Below are positions 1-9,652 of a stretch of DNA of 64,000 nucleotides, in pieces. Every line of letters begins with the position of its first letter. Within the stretch, counting starts at the first letter, position 1. Source of the stretch: Sesamum alatum. Its lineage: Eukaryota > Streptophyta > Magnoliopsida > Lamiales > Pedaliaceae. The stretch covers positions 25,882,046-25,946,045 of the forward strand of contig JACGWO010000007.1 of NCBI GenBank assembly GCA_034509735.1, given 5' to 3'. The notes under the pieces were generated by a model. The model did not search any database. It worked only from the letters and a program-made list of their open reading frames with translations, and had not been told where the DNA came from. The position numbers and the translations under genes are program-made.

Positions 1-73
1 TATCTTTACACTTTTCTGTTTCCTTTTGTTAAATCCACTGCCCTTATCTTATTTATATTTCCTTTTGTCACAG

Positions 74-3000
74 GAATCTTTCTCTTGCCCTCTTGCTGGT
101 GCCATATCCTTATGCAATCCTTTTAATTTGATAATTGCAGACGAAGACTTCCGTAAAGGCTTTAACATCGTTTATGACAAAGCTCTAGCGAATTCGCTGT
201 GCAAAATTTTCAAGAGGTACCACAAAATTATTCCCTTGACTATGTTTCTATCACCTCTGGAAATTACTTCCTTGTCTATGTTTGTATGACATTCAATATC
301 TTGACTGTACATCATTTAAATGAGATGCCTTATTTTGCAGGCATGCTCTTCTGTTTGAGGACATTGGAGGTGAATTTAATATCCCATTGGCTGCTAACGC
401 CAAAACTGTTAGAGAATTTGATGAGGGACTAACACGAGGTTCGTATATGTTTATAGATGCATGAAACTCTAGCCATTACACTGATCTCTAACTGCTTAAT
501 GCTTACTGCTTTGGACACTCTCAGTTTCATTTGGATTTAAATCCGTCGATGATTATTACTCAAACTCAAGCAGCTCGGACTCCATAAAGAATGTCTCCAT
601 ACCTCTGTTATGCATCCAGGCAAGTATCTTCTACAGTTATGGTTCTATTTGTTGGAAACTTGGAATTAGTATAGCTTTTGCTCTCTAGAGACCATCCCAG
701 GATTTAGTGGTTGGTTCTCTGAGCCTGTGCTCACTACCTTATTCCGGACCGATCTTGAAGATAAGATCATGTGTAATTATTTTAGTGCTTCAAATTTCTT
801 CTCTGTGCAAAATTTTTCCATATTATTTTTCATTATCTTGCTTTTATGGCAAAACTTCCGTTGAGTTATTTTTTATGTTCTTTTATCACTCTCCTTTAGT
901 TTCTGTACACATTTGTGGACCCCTCAAGGCTTTTTTTCTGCTTTGTCTATTTTTCGCTAAATTGATCCATGTGACCAAACCATCTCTGGGAAACTTTTCC
1001 CGTAGTAATTAAATCTGAAGAATCACAGAATGTACTAAGGTGGAATTATGTCTCGGGATAGTCTGGCCTTCACACAGATGTTTTGCTTACTTTTTCAAAA
1101 TGACTTTCAGGCTGAGAATGACCCAATTGCACCATCTCGGGGAATTCCTCGTGAAGATATACAGGTTTCTAAATCTCTCCTTTTGTTACCCATATGCTGT
1201 CTCATAGTGTTTGTGTCCAGATTGTTCCCTTAAGTTTCATATCATCTAAAAGGACCAAATATACCATGCAATTTTTAATTGGGTCTTAATAAGTTCAGTG
1301 TCCACATATGGAGAACAAATAGTTGAAGCATGGTTCAGTTTTTAGAATGCTCATTATTTTGTGTAATAAATAGATCCAGGATTTCATACATTTTTAGATT
1401 CTTAGAACAAATAAAACTTGAAAGGGGTTTATTCTCTCCTATCCTCTTCTTCATCTTTTGATCTTTAAATCTATCCAATTTCCTACTAAACATTACTACT
1501 CTATCTCGTTTAAAGCGAAGATAGTTTCCGCTACTTGCCTTTTGATTATCAAGGAAAGCTAGCCTGCAGTGTGAATTTATTTTGGCTCTTCATTGATGAA
1601 AATGACTGAAGTGGCTGTTGGCTGACTGGCTCAAGAAATATGTGTGCACAGTTGAAATGGAGAACACTTTTGATCACATTTATGTGCATATACTTCTCAT
1701 GGAAACTTCACTTTATTATATAACTTTGATACAACTTTTCATCCAACTTTTGAGTGTGATTGCCAAGTAACTTCAAAAATCATCTCTTAGCTTATTCTGC
1801 CATTGGACAAATATCTCCTTTCTATTTTCTCAGTCGAATAGTTGGTCTTGGTTTGGGCTTGTGCTAGCCAAACAGTGGCGTATTATTTAAGTTAATAAAT
1901 ACATGAAATTATTCCATTCATGCCCATTCTGCTTGGTAGTGAAAATATATCGTCAATTCTTGACTTAGAGGGTTTGGTTGAGGGCTTATAAGTTCTTCAC
2001 AACATCGTATAAGATGTTTGGAGCTTATAAGATGTTGAAAATTGTTCGGTGATTTTTTCATAGCAAGAGCTTAAGATTTAAAAATAAGATGTTAGGAGCG
2101 TAAGTAAGGAATTTCCAGCTTACTTTTAAGTTCTTAACAGACTTCTTCAAGATTTATCATATCAATTACAAAATTATGATTACTAACATTTTATAAGTTT
2201 CGTAATGTTATTTCATCTGAATTGCTTATTTTCAAAAAAAGATGTAACATCTTATAAGTTCTAAAACCATGTTACCAGATGTAATGAGCTTATATGATGT
2301 TTTTGAATAAACTTAGCTAACACCCTTAAGTGCATTAGCTTTAAGCCTGGCACGTTACTTTCCTGTAGCACGCAAATAAATATCACAGTGTCATACTTTT
2401 TGATTTGCTCAACGATTTTATGATCCCACAAATGGATCAGACCTTTGATGTCTGTATTTGAATTGATCTGTTTCATTACTTAGTGGGGTTTCCTTTTGCT
2501 TTCTCTTCAACTTTTTCTCTGGACTCATTATCCTTCCAATCAAATCCTCGACCTTAACCACTTTTGCCATGGTTCTCTTTAAAGTATGTCATAATATTTC
2601 TTCCATTCTGCTCTTGGGCAAACACAGAACAGTTCTCTTGAGTGTGTGGCTGGTACAGAGTTTCTTTCACCGTTTTAGTTCAAAAGTGACTAGTTGAGTA
2701 GGAACAATTCGTTCTAGATGAAGTAGCAACAGTTCGTTCTTTGCAGTTATATCTCCCTGAAGACCTTAAATAGCAAGAATTGTTACTACTATTTAAGGTC
2801 TTCACGGAGGTAAAACTGCAAAGAATGAACTGTTGCTACTCAATTAGTCACTTCTAGAACGAATAGGTTTACTAGAAAATTGCAAATGTGAAGCAAACAT
2901 GTTATTTAGACCTTTTGTAATCAGAAACTGTACTTTCATAATTGTTCTTAATAAATACTATTTACTAATCAGGCCTCCTTTGCTACAAAATCATATAGGT

Positions 3001-3396
3001 TGTGTAAGAAGAGAACAATAATTACATGAATGCCGTGCGTCTTCATTAACTAACTAGTAGCTTTGCACACAGCACATAGGCCAGATTTCAGCTTGTTTTT
3101 CTTGGTATCTCATCCAGAGCTGTTCCGTAATCTGACTCTTTTTTCTTTTTTTTGTATGTTTCTGGGTTTTTCTATCTCAGAAAAATCCAAACTGTATGTT
3201 GATAGTTACACCAAAAGGTGGCCATCTGGGTTGGGTGGCAGGTGGTGAAGCTCCGGTTGGAGCTCCGTGGACTGACCCCATAGTTATGGATTTCTTGGGA
3301 CACTTGGAGCGAGCTAGAGTTTCCAGCGGTGTAACGACTTCTACAAGTCTGGAGGATGTCAACATTACGGGCAGTCTTCACCAAGTCCAGGTATAG
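74..3396 (+). CDS. EMB8-like alpha/beta-hydrolase (YheT family), 3' part of gene
   Basis: This is a spliced host gene whose 5' part lies outside the window. Exons read from splice sites and a continuous frame are 74-216, 341-438, 525-619, 1111-1164 and 3181-3396. The product reads CNPFNLIIADEDF, HALLFEDIGGEFNIPLAANA, VSFGFKSVDDYYSNSSSSDS, AENDPIAPSRGIPREDIQ, then PKGGHLGWVAGGEAP and ends VQV-stop. These match the C-terminal half of plant embryogenesis-associated protein EMB8, a predicted esterase/lipase. In the family the Asp of ENDPIAP and the His of GGHLGW are the acid and base of the catalytic triad; the nucleophile Ser would lie upstream. The third intron has a GC donor. Exon 5 could instead splice at CAG|GTATAG near 3387. 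No frameshift or stop is seen, so the gene is probably functional. Function is inferred from the family only. Confidence 0.88.
620..1110 (+). other. GC-AG intron of the EMB8-like gene
   Basis: The exon ends CAG and the intron starts GCAAGT, the standard context for GC donors; it ends in TTTCAG. Using the nearby GT (622-623) would put exon 4 out of frame and create an immediate stop, while the GC donor gives the family sequence CIQ-AENDPIAP. The intron holds no other recognisable feature. Confidence 0.8.
2707..2865. repeat. Foldback inside the 2-kb intron of the EMB8-like gene
   Basis: Left arm 2707-2773 and right arm 2790-2865 are imperfect inverted copies, with about 65 matching bases and a loop of about 16 bases. 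Shared pieces include AGTAGCAACAGTT, TTCTTTGCAGTT and GAAGACCTTAAATAG. The right arm carries about 10 extra bases. It looks like a small MITE. As it would be transcribed within intron 1165-3180, the RNA could form a long hairpin. Confidence 0.7.
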
Positions 3397-3760
3397 ACAT
3401 AATAAAACATACCCCAATTTAAACACTGTAAAGTGATTGTACTCGGAACATACTTCATCATAGAGCTACACAGAATGTTGCAGCTAAAGAGCCATGTGAT
3501 TTTTTCTCGATATCTTGTGGGAATCGCTGTGAAGTTCCGCTGTTTCCAGATCCCATGATTGTGTTATTTGTAATAGCTTGTATATCATCGAACGAACAAA
3601 TTCTACTGGGCAACTTCGCCGTCTTTGTCTGGCAAAGATAACTGAACTATCTTTACAAACATCACATTCAAGAAACCTCTCCTTCATATTCTTCTAATCA
3701 TCTACACTTGAATGTGCATGAGTTTAGGCAGGACTATTGTAAACCATCCTCAAGATGTCT
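3397..3760 (+). other. 3' flank / probable 3' UTR of the EMB8-like gene
   Basis: No separate gene is seen here. If exon 5 is spliced at CAG|GTATAG, an in-frame last exon could run from 3484 (after TTGCAG) to a TGA at about 3558, adding about 24 residues. The polypyrimidine tract before that acceptor is weak, so the stop at 3396 is preferred. Confidence 0.4.
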
Positions 3761-3992
3761 GGGCCTGTTTGTATTTTCGTTTCTGGTTTTTAGATTTTGA
3801 AATAGTAATTAAACTAAAAATATGTTTGTTTATATGTATTCTCATTGGAAATATATTAATTTGAGACCACAGTTCAATATGGAATACAATTTGATTAACT
3901 AATTCAAATATATTTTTATTTCACACGGGAATCTATATAAAATTAAAAATTCATATTTTTCACTAAAAATGAAAGTAATAACAAATAGGCCC
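3761..3992. mobile_element. MITE with GGGCCTGTTTG terminal inverted repeats
   Basis: The 232-bp AT-rich segment starts GGGCCTGTTTG and ends CAAATAGGCCC, inverted copies with one mismatch. This terminus is common among plant non-autonomous DNA transposons. No clear target-site duplication is visible, so the superfamily is left open. Confidence 0.6.
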
Positions 3993-4491
3993 TCAGTTTC
4001 TATGCCTTACTCAGTCAGCAAAGTAAGGAAATTGTCATTGTTCTGAGTCTTTTCTCTGCCTAACATGCTATCTCTCTTGTAATTAGCTCTAGCTGGGTAA
4101 AGGCTGCATAACATAAGAGGAAAATTTGTTAAGGGAAGGTTCACCTCTTTTTCTGCACTGGAATTTGGTTATGATATCCAATTATCCATCTATGCCTAAT
4201 CTTGAACTACAATTTTCTATGTAACCTAATTTAGTTGACAAAGTTGAAATTCCATGATAAAAAAATCATTGTTTTGTTTGTTTTTTTATTTTTAGGGTTG
4301 TTTGTTTTGTTTTGTGGGGATAGAGAGAGAAAAATATAAATAAATAAATATGTGTCGGAAATAGTGTGTAGGTTTGAATTTACTTTTGGAGATAACTTAA
4401 AATAGTGTAAAATAAATATTCTATGTTTGGTTTTGTATCTTGGGAGATAAATTTCACTGTTTATTGTCAAATAATGTGTCTTTTATATATA

Positions 4492-4769
4492 CTAGCCGTT
4501 ATGACACGCTGTTCCTGCATGCATATAATAAATAGTTTGAAGTATATTATAAATAAGAGTAAAATATATAAATCAATACATTATGTACGGTAAACGAAAG
4601 AAAGGAAAAGAGAAAGAAAAAAAAACTAATTTGTAAAAGTTGAAAAGTTGAATAAGTTATTTATTTTATCAATAAAAAGGCATTTTCGGCATCACAAAAA
4701 TTAGTGTGACAGTGTCATTAACCGCCGTTTGCAAGTGTGGAAGCCCTTTTCGTTTTATATTAGCTTAGA
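4492..4769 (-). mobile_element. Non-autonomous Helitron, copy 1
   Basis: On the minus strand it starts TC (TCTAAGCTAATAT) and ends CTAG preceded by a short GC-rich hairpin, within flanks A and T. These are Helitron hallmarks: no TIRs, no target duplication, insertion between A and T. Length is 278 bp and there is no coding sequence. It is about 75-80% similar by eye to the next copy. Confidence 0.65.
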
Positions 4770-4779
4770 TATATATATA

Positions 4780-5059
4780 CTAGACGTCGTGGCACGCCGT
4801 TTTTGCGTGCATATAATAAATAGTTTTCACGCTTTAAAATATATTATAAATAAGAGTAAAATACATAAACTAACACATCACATTAAAGAAAGAAAAAGAA
4901 AACCTAATTTATCAATTAATATAAAATTTGAAAAGTTGAATAAAATAATTATCTTTATCAATTGAAGGTTATTTTTGGCATTACAAAAAATCGGTGCGAT
5001 GGTGTCATTAATTGCTATTTGTGTGTAAAAAAGAGGTTTTCTTTTCATAATAGTATAGA
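4780..5059 (-). mobile_element. Non-autonomous Helitron, copy 2
   Basis: On the minus strand it starts TCTATACTATTATG, a start typical of plant Helitrons, and ends with hairpin GCACGC-aaaaacg-GCGTGC, then eight bases, then CTAG next to T. It lies head-to-tail with copy 1, 10 bp of AT repeat apart. Confidence 0.7.
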
Positions 5060-5074
5060 TAGATGGATACATAA

Positions 5075-5167
5075 AGATATTTTTGGTAATTATAAAATTT
5101 GGTGTTGCGGTGTAAGTAACCGCCATTTATTAATGAAAATAGTGTTTGCTTTATATAATAGTATAGA
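5075..5167 (-). mobile_element. Helitron, truncated third copy
   Basis: This retains only the 5' (TC) end: minus-strand TCTATACTATTATATAAAG and the following 70 bp resemble copy 2. The hairpin/CTAG end is missing. Confidence 0.5.
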
Positions 5168-5965
5168 TATATATATATATATATTGTTTTGTTTGTAGGT
5201 AGATTGAAATGATTTGTAAGTGTTCGGCTTGCATTTAAAAACGGTTCAATGAGCTGAAAACACCGAGATAAGGTGTGTCGTAACGAACCCAAAAGCATGT
5301 TTCAGCCCATTTTTGAGATGAGTTAAAAATAAAAATAAACGTAGTGCATAAGTTTGAGTCCAACTAATGTGTAGGTATTAATCTATCTTAATAGTAATTA
5401 TTGATTAATTATATATATTTGATATTGAAAATTAAAATTCACGGCATAACAAAAATCGATTAGAAAACAAAATCTTCAACTACAAATATCAAGAAGGAAT
5501 GTGGAATTTGGCATCTTCTTTCGTGGCAATGGGCAGCTGTTAGAGAATTTTCCAGAAAAAAAAGTCATGATCAAGGGAAGGAAATCATGGCATTATTTGA
5601 TGTCACTTGTACCATCAATATCATTACTATGTGACTGCATCCATTTTCATCCTTTTACATTACAAAATTGTTTTTCTTCTTTAAGAAAAGTCATAATTGG
5701 ATAAAGGAACATAGAGGTTGTCACCTTCCACACAACATATGGCTACTTACATTAACACATATAGACATGTCTAAATTGACAACCTTTGGACAATTTTAAG
5801 ATGATTTGGGTCTTCTTGCACCCATGGTGGATGATTGGAGTACTTTGTTAGGCCTGATGATCATACACGTGCCTGCCTCATCTTGATGGTGATCCAATGG
5901 TCTTACAATCGCAATCGTGCATGATTGATCCGTAGACCATATTGCATTTGTGTTCGAGGAACTAT

Positions 5966-6795
5966 ACCACTATGTTTGTTTTTATTTTGGGGTGTTTTAT
6001 TTTGTTTTGTGTAGATATAGAGAAAAAACATAGAAATAAATAATTAAAAAAATATAAGGACCTCCTGTGATATTGGAAATGTTCAAAAAATCCCATGTGA
6101 AAATTAAAGTATTAATTACACCCCCTATGATATGAAACAAAATTCAAAAAACCCCCTGAGGTTAGTGCTGGTGGTACACGCGCGTTGACTGCAATTGAGA
6201 GTCTGAAAAGTACTTTTTTTTTGTTGATACTTTTGCCCTTCTCTCTCCCAGCCTAATATGATATATAATATATTAATAAATTATTATATAATAATAATAT
6301 AATAAGATATTAGTATTTATGTAAATTAAATTAATTAAAATACAAAAAAAGGGGCAGCAAATAAGGGTGAGTTTTTATATTTAATTTTTCATAAGGGTTT
6401 TTTTGATATTTTCTCATATCACAGGGGGTCAAAATGAATTTAACCCGATAAATAAGTATGTGTTGACAATAGTGTGTATGTTTGGATTAGTTTTTGAAGA
6501 TAACTTAAAATAATATAAAATAGGTGTTGTATGTTTGGTTGATATCTTGAAAGACAATCCACTGTTCATTGTCAAATTATATCTATTTTATATAAATTTA
6601 TATATATATATATATTGTTTTGTTTGCAGGTGGATTGAAATGATTTACGAGTATTTGATTTGTATTTATAAACGAATCAATGAACTGAAAACACCAAGAT
6701 AAGACGTCTCGTAACTAACCCAAACACTGAGCATGTTTCGAGATGGGCCGAAGATAAATATGAATGTAGTGTACGAGTTCTTGTATACTAATGTC
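5966..6795. repeat. Dispersed repeat, copy 2 (interrupted by a MITE)
   Basis: This is the partner of 4276-5372. It lacks the Helitron cluster and so serves as the empty site for it, but carries its own insertion at 6044-6448. Confidence 0.6.
6044..6448. mobile_element. 405-bp MITE with CCCCTGTGATAT-type inverted ends and TAA duplication
   Basis: TAA flanks both sides (6041-6043, 6449-6451), and copy 1 of the surrounding repeat lacks the segment, which fixes its borders. The ends are imperfect inverted repeats around CCTCCTGTGATAT and ATATCACAGGGGGTC. A 3-bp TAA duplication suggests the PIF/Harbinger group. No transposase is present. Confidence 0.65.
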
Positions 6796-7297
6796 ACTCA
6801 CATTTGATGCGAGCGTTTAATTTTTTAATATATATATGTGACAAATTTACTAATAAAATTTTTTATTTTTTATTTTTAAATTATCAAATTTATTATTACA
6901 ATATATAGAATAATACTTAAAAATATAAAACAAACAAAAGATAAAAAGACATAAAGGTTAGATAAGGAAGGAGAGAGAAGGAAAACAACATTAAATAAAT
7001 AAAAAAGAACATTAGAGGATAAGAGATAAGAGAGAACTACGGACAAAGACCAAATTTTAACATAATCTTTTTAATAGATTTAATTCCGTCAAATATATTA
7101 AAACATACTGAAAAGGGCCTGGCACTTTATCTAAAGTATAGATATTGAGGATAATAAAACACTGATTAATTTACCTAAACGATGAATATTTTTTCTAATT
7201 TTGTAACAGGAACGACGGATTTAGCGACGGCCGTCGTAATTCTCGCGAACTCTTTGTTGAACGACGTGGTTTTGGAGTTTCCAATTAGGGGCGATGC
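6796..7297. other. AT-rich spacer and LINE target site
   Basis: No gene is recognised. A short GC-richer stretch at 7209-7297 contains GACGG/CCGTC inverted motifs that recall CACTA subterminal repeats, but no CACTA end is visible. The last 15 bases (7283-7297, AATTAGGGGCGATGC) are the left target-site duplication of the LINE. Confidence 0.5.
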
Positions 7298-7704
7298 ACT
7301 ACTCCACAATCGCGCTGCGTTATATATCTCGTATGAGAAGGTTTCTGTCTCTCGAATGAGGGGTGTGCTTTATTCGTTTTTGCTGAGTGTTTGGTGAGGT
7401 TTTGTTGGGTAGATTTTTGTTTCTTCCTGGTGTTTAGGTTCTCTTTCTATCATGGGATTTACTTGGTACGTTGTACATGCTGTAGTAATGCTGGGTTGTC
7501 ATTTTCAGTGGTAGTGGGCAGTGCGTGCTCTGGTTTCCTTCTTGGTCATTGATTCTTTCTGCGTTGCTTTCTCTGTTCCGTTGCTTTTTCTTGTATGTCT
7601 GGTGTTTTGCTGCAGGTTTCCGTTCCGTTGAGGTGGTGGTGTAGCAATTACGGTTCTCATGGCCGAGGGGCGTGTCTGGCTGGTTTGTTAGCACCTTATT
7701 TCTC

Positions 7705-8809
7705 ATGGAGGCAGTGGAATTAGGTATGGAACGCTTAGGTAGGTCGTTAGGCTTGATGGAGGATGAGGAAGGGGCTTACTCTTGTCGGAAGCAGATCAGG
7801 GGGGGGGGGGGGCAGTAGTGCAGGGGATGATCTCTTGTTAGTCGGGAAGCTGCTTACGCCACGACCATTTCGTTTGGATGTTCTGCGTCTTACTTTGAAC
7901 AACATCATTAGGCCGATCAGAGGGATGACTGTCCAGTTACTTCGGGATCATCGTTTTCTGTTAATCTTTAACCATTGTGGGGATAGAGATAGGGCACTGA
8001 ATGGGTGTCCATGGACTTTTGATAGGAATTGCATTATTCTTAATAAGATTACGACTGAGGATGATCCGTTATTGGTTGATCTTAACTGGTGTCTGATTTA
8101 TATTTATGTGCATGGTCTGCAATTACAGTTGATGATAAGGACGCTGGCAGAAGCTATCGATAATCAACTTGGGAAATTTCTTGACTCTGATTATTCTCAG
8201 ACACAATTTGCATGGGGTTCTCGTGTGCGAATTCGTGTGGCGTTGGACGTCTGCTTGCCGTTAAAATGAGGTTTGAAAATGCGGTTGCCAAGTGGGGATG
8301 AACTGCTGGTGACGTTCACATACGAGAGGTTGCCTAACTTTTGTTATGTGTGTGGGATTCTGGGGCATATCATGTGGGATTGTGGTCAACGATTGGAAGG
8401 GGAGGAAGAGGTGGAGCAAGGGAGGGAGTTAAGATATGGATCATGGTTAAGAGAGACGGGAGCTGTGGGACTTTTTCAGGGCCAGGGGGTTCGGTTGGGG
8501 GGATGGGGAGGCATGGCAGTATCAGGTTGGGGCGGGGCGAGGGGTCGACGAGGGGCTGCAGTCTTCGATTTTGCCAGGGGAGGACAGGGCGGCGAGAGGG
8601 GGGAGGGAGACAGGGTTTCGCCAGAGCGCCAGGTGGGGGGGAGGGGGTTATTGAGGGTGGTAGTAGGGGCAGAACGTGGGTTGGGGAGGGGTGCAGTCGT
8701 GGAGCAGGTTCGGTGGGTAGTGGGGGTTCATGGCGGGCTGGAGGGTCTTTTGTGCCAGAATCAAACCCAATTGGGCTTCGAGTTGGAGAGGGCCAAATTC
8801 AAGAAATAG
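7705..8809 (+). pseudogene. LINE ORF1: DUF4283 and CCHC zinc knuckle, broken
   Basis: The likely start is ATG 7705 (MEAVELGMERLGRSL). The frame is lost at a run of 14 G (7799-7812) and continues in the frame of 7763. The DUF4283-type region (LVGKLLTPRPF ... RALNGCPWTFDRNCIILNKI) is RNA/nucleic-acid binding in plant L1 elements. A TGA at 8267-8269 interrupts LPLK-(stop)-GLKMRLP, where the family usually has Arg, fitting a CGA to TGA change. The zinc knuckle CYVCGILGHIMWDC (about 8342-8383) has the intact CX2CX4HX4C spacing. The C-terminal half is Gly/Arg-rich. This is the nucleic-acid chaperone partner of ORF2. Confidence 0.85.
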
Positions 8810-9652
8810 TTGGGAGTGCATTGGAGCCCAGAGGTCGAGTGGTACAGCCCAGGCGTTCTATTCAGGGCCATAGCTAAAGGTTGGTTTCAAAAAAGGGGGA
8901 GCCCAAACAGGTTCTCAGCCCAACGCAACTTCTCAGCCCAACACAGTTTCTTAGGCCAATGCATTGTTGGATGCTGTCGTAAATAGGGAGGATCAAGTGC
9001 AGCAATCCACTAGGAGGCCCAGTCCGTCTTTTCAGATAATGGAGGAAATTAGTGAGCCCATTTTCAAGTCTCATCATCCAGAAGGGATCGGAAAAGGGCA
9101 GGGGGTGAACGAGAACAAGGGAGAGTGCGCTGAGGATTCTTTTGCTCTGAAATTGGCCGAGGGCCGGGTAAGGCATACATTAGATGATTACGGCAGGCAG
9201 GAACATGGTGGCGGAACTGGCGATGCAGAGGGTGGTGCTGATTCCGAAGGAGTGGATGTCAGGGCCGAAATTGGGGTTTTGCCTGCGTTTCAGTCGGGTA
9301 TGTATTAGCTCTCCTCAATCTAATCTTCTTCATTTTCTGATGGGGGTAATCCCTCTGTTCGGCGGACGACTAGGGCAGGGGAGGAGTTGGGTTCAGGAGG
9401 TGATGAGGGGCTTGTGGCGGTGCCGGTGATGTTCACGGCATCGCGCGGGGGGCTGAGGGGAGGGTGGCGAGGGACCGTGAGAGGGGGCCCGCGAGGGGGA
9501 AGGGGCAGGGGAAGGGGGGGTTGCGAGCTCAGGTTGGGAAACAGAAGCGTGGATTGGTAATCGGAGGGAGACCATTGAAAGTGGTGCTTGATTGATGAAG
9601 ATAGCATCGATTCTGTACCCGCGGAGGCTGCTGAGCAGCCCCACCAATCATT

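Larger units (their letters stand above)
4276..5372. repeat. Dispersed repeat, copy 1 (interrupted by Helitrons)
   Basis: This aligns with 5966-6795 over about 0.6 kb. Shared blocks include ATTGTTTTGTTTG, GGTTTG/GTTTGG tracts, GAACTGAAAACACC-like text and CATGTTTC. Relative to copy 2 it carries the insertion 4492-5167. The nature of the repeat itself is unknown and no coding sequence is seen. 5373-5965 between the copies holds nothing recognisable. Confidence 0.6.

Noticed and set aside
7182..7397. 71-codon ORF before the LINE
   Set aside because: It runs across the LINE target-site duplication into the LINE, so it cannot be a native gene. The CACTA-like GACGG motifs have no CACTA terminus.
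8874..9607. ORFs on the minus strand inside the LINE
   Set aside because: They are shadows of the ORF1-ORF2 intergenic part; no domain.
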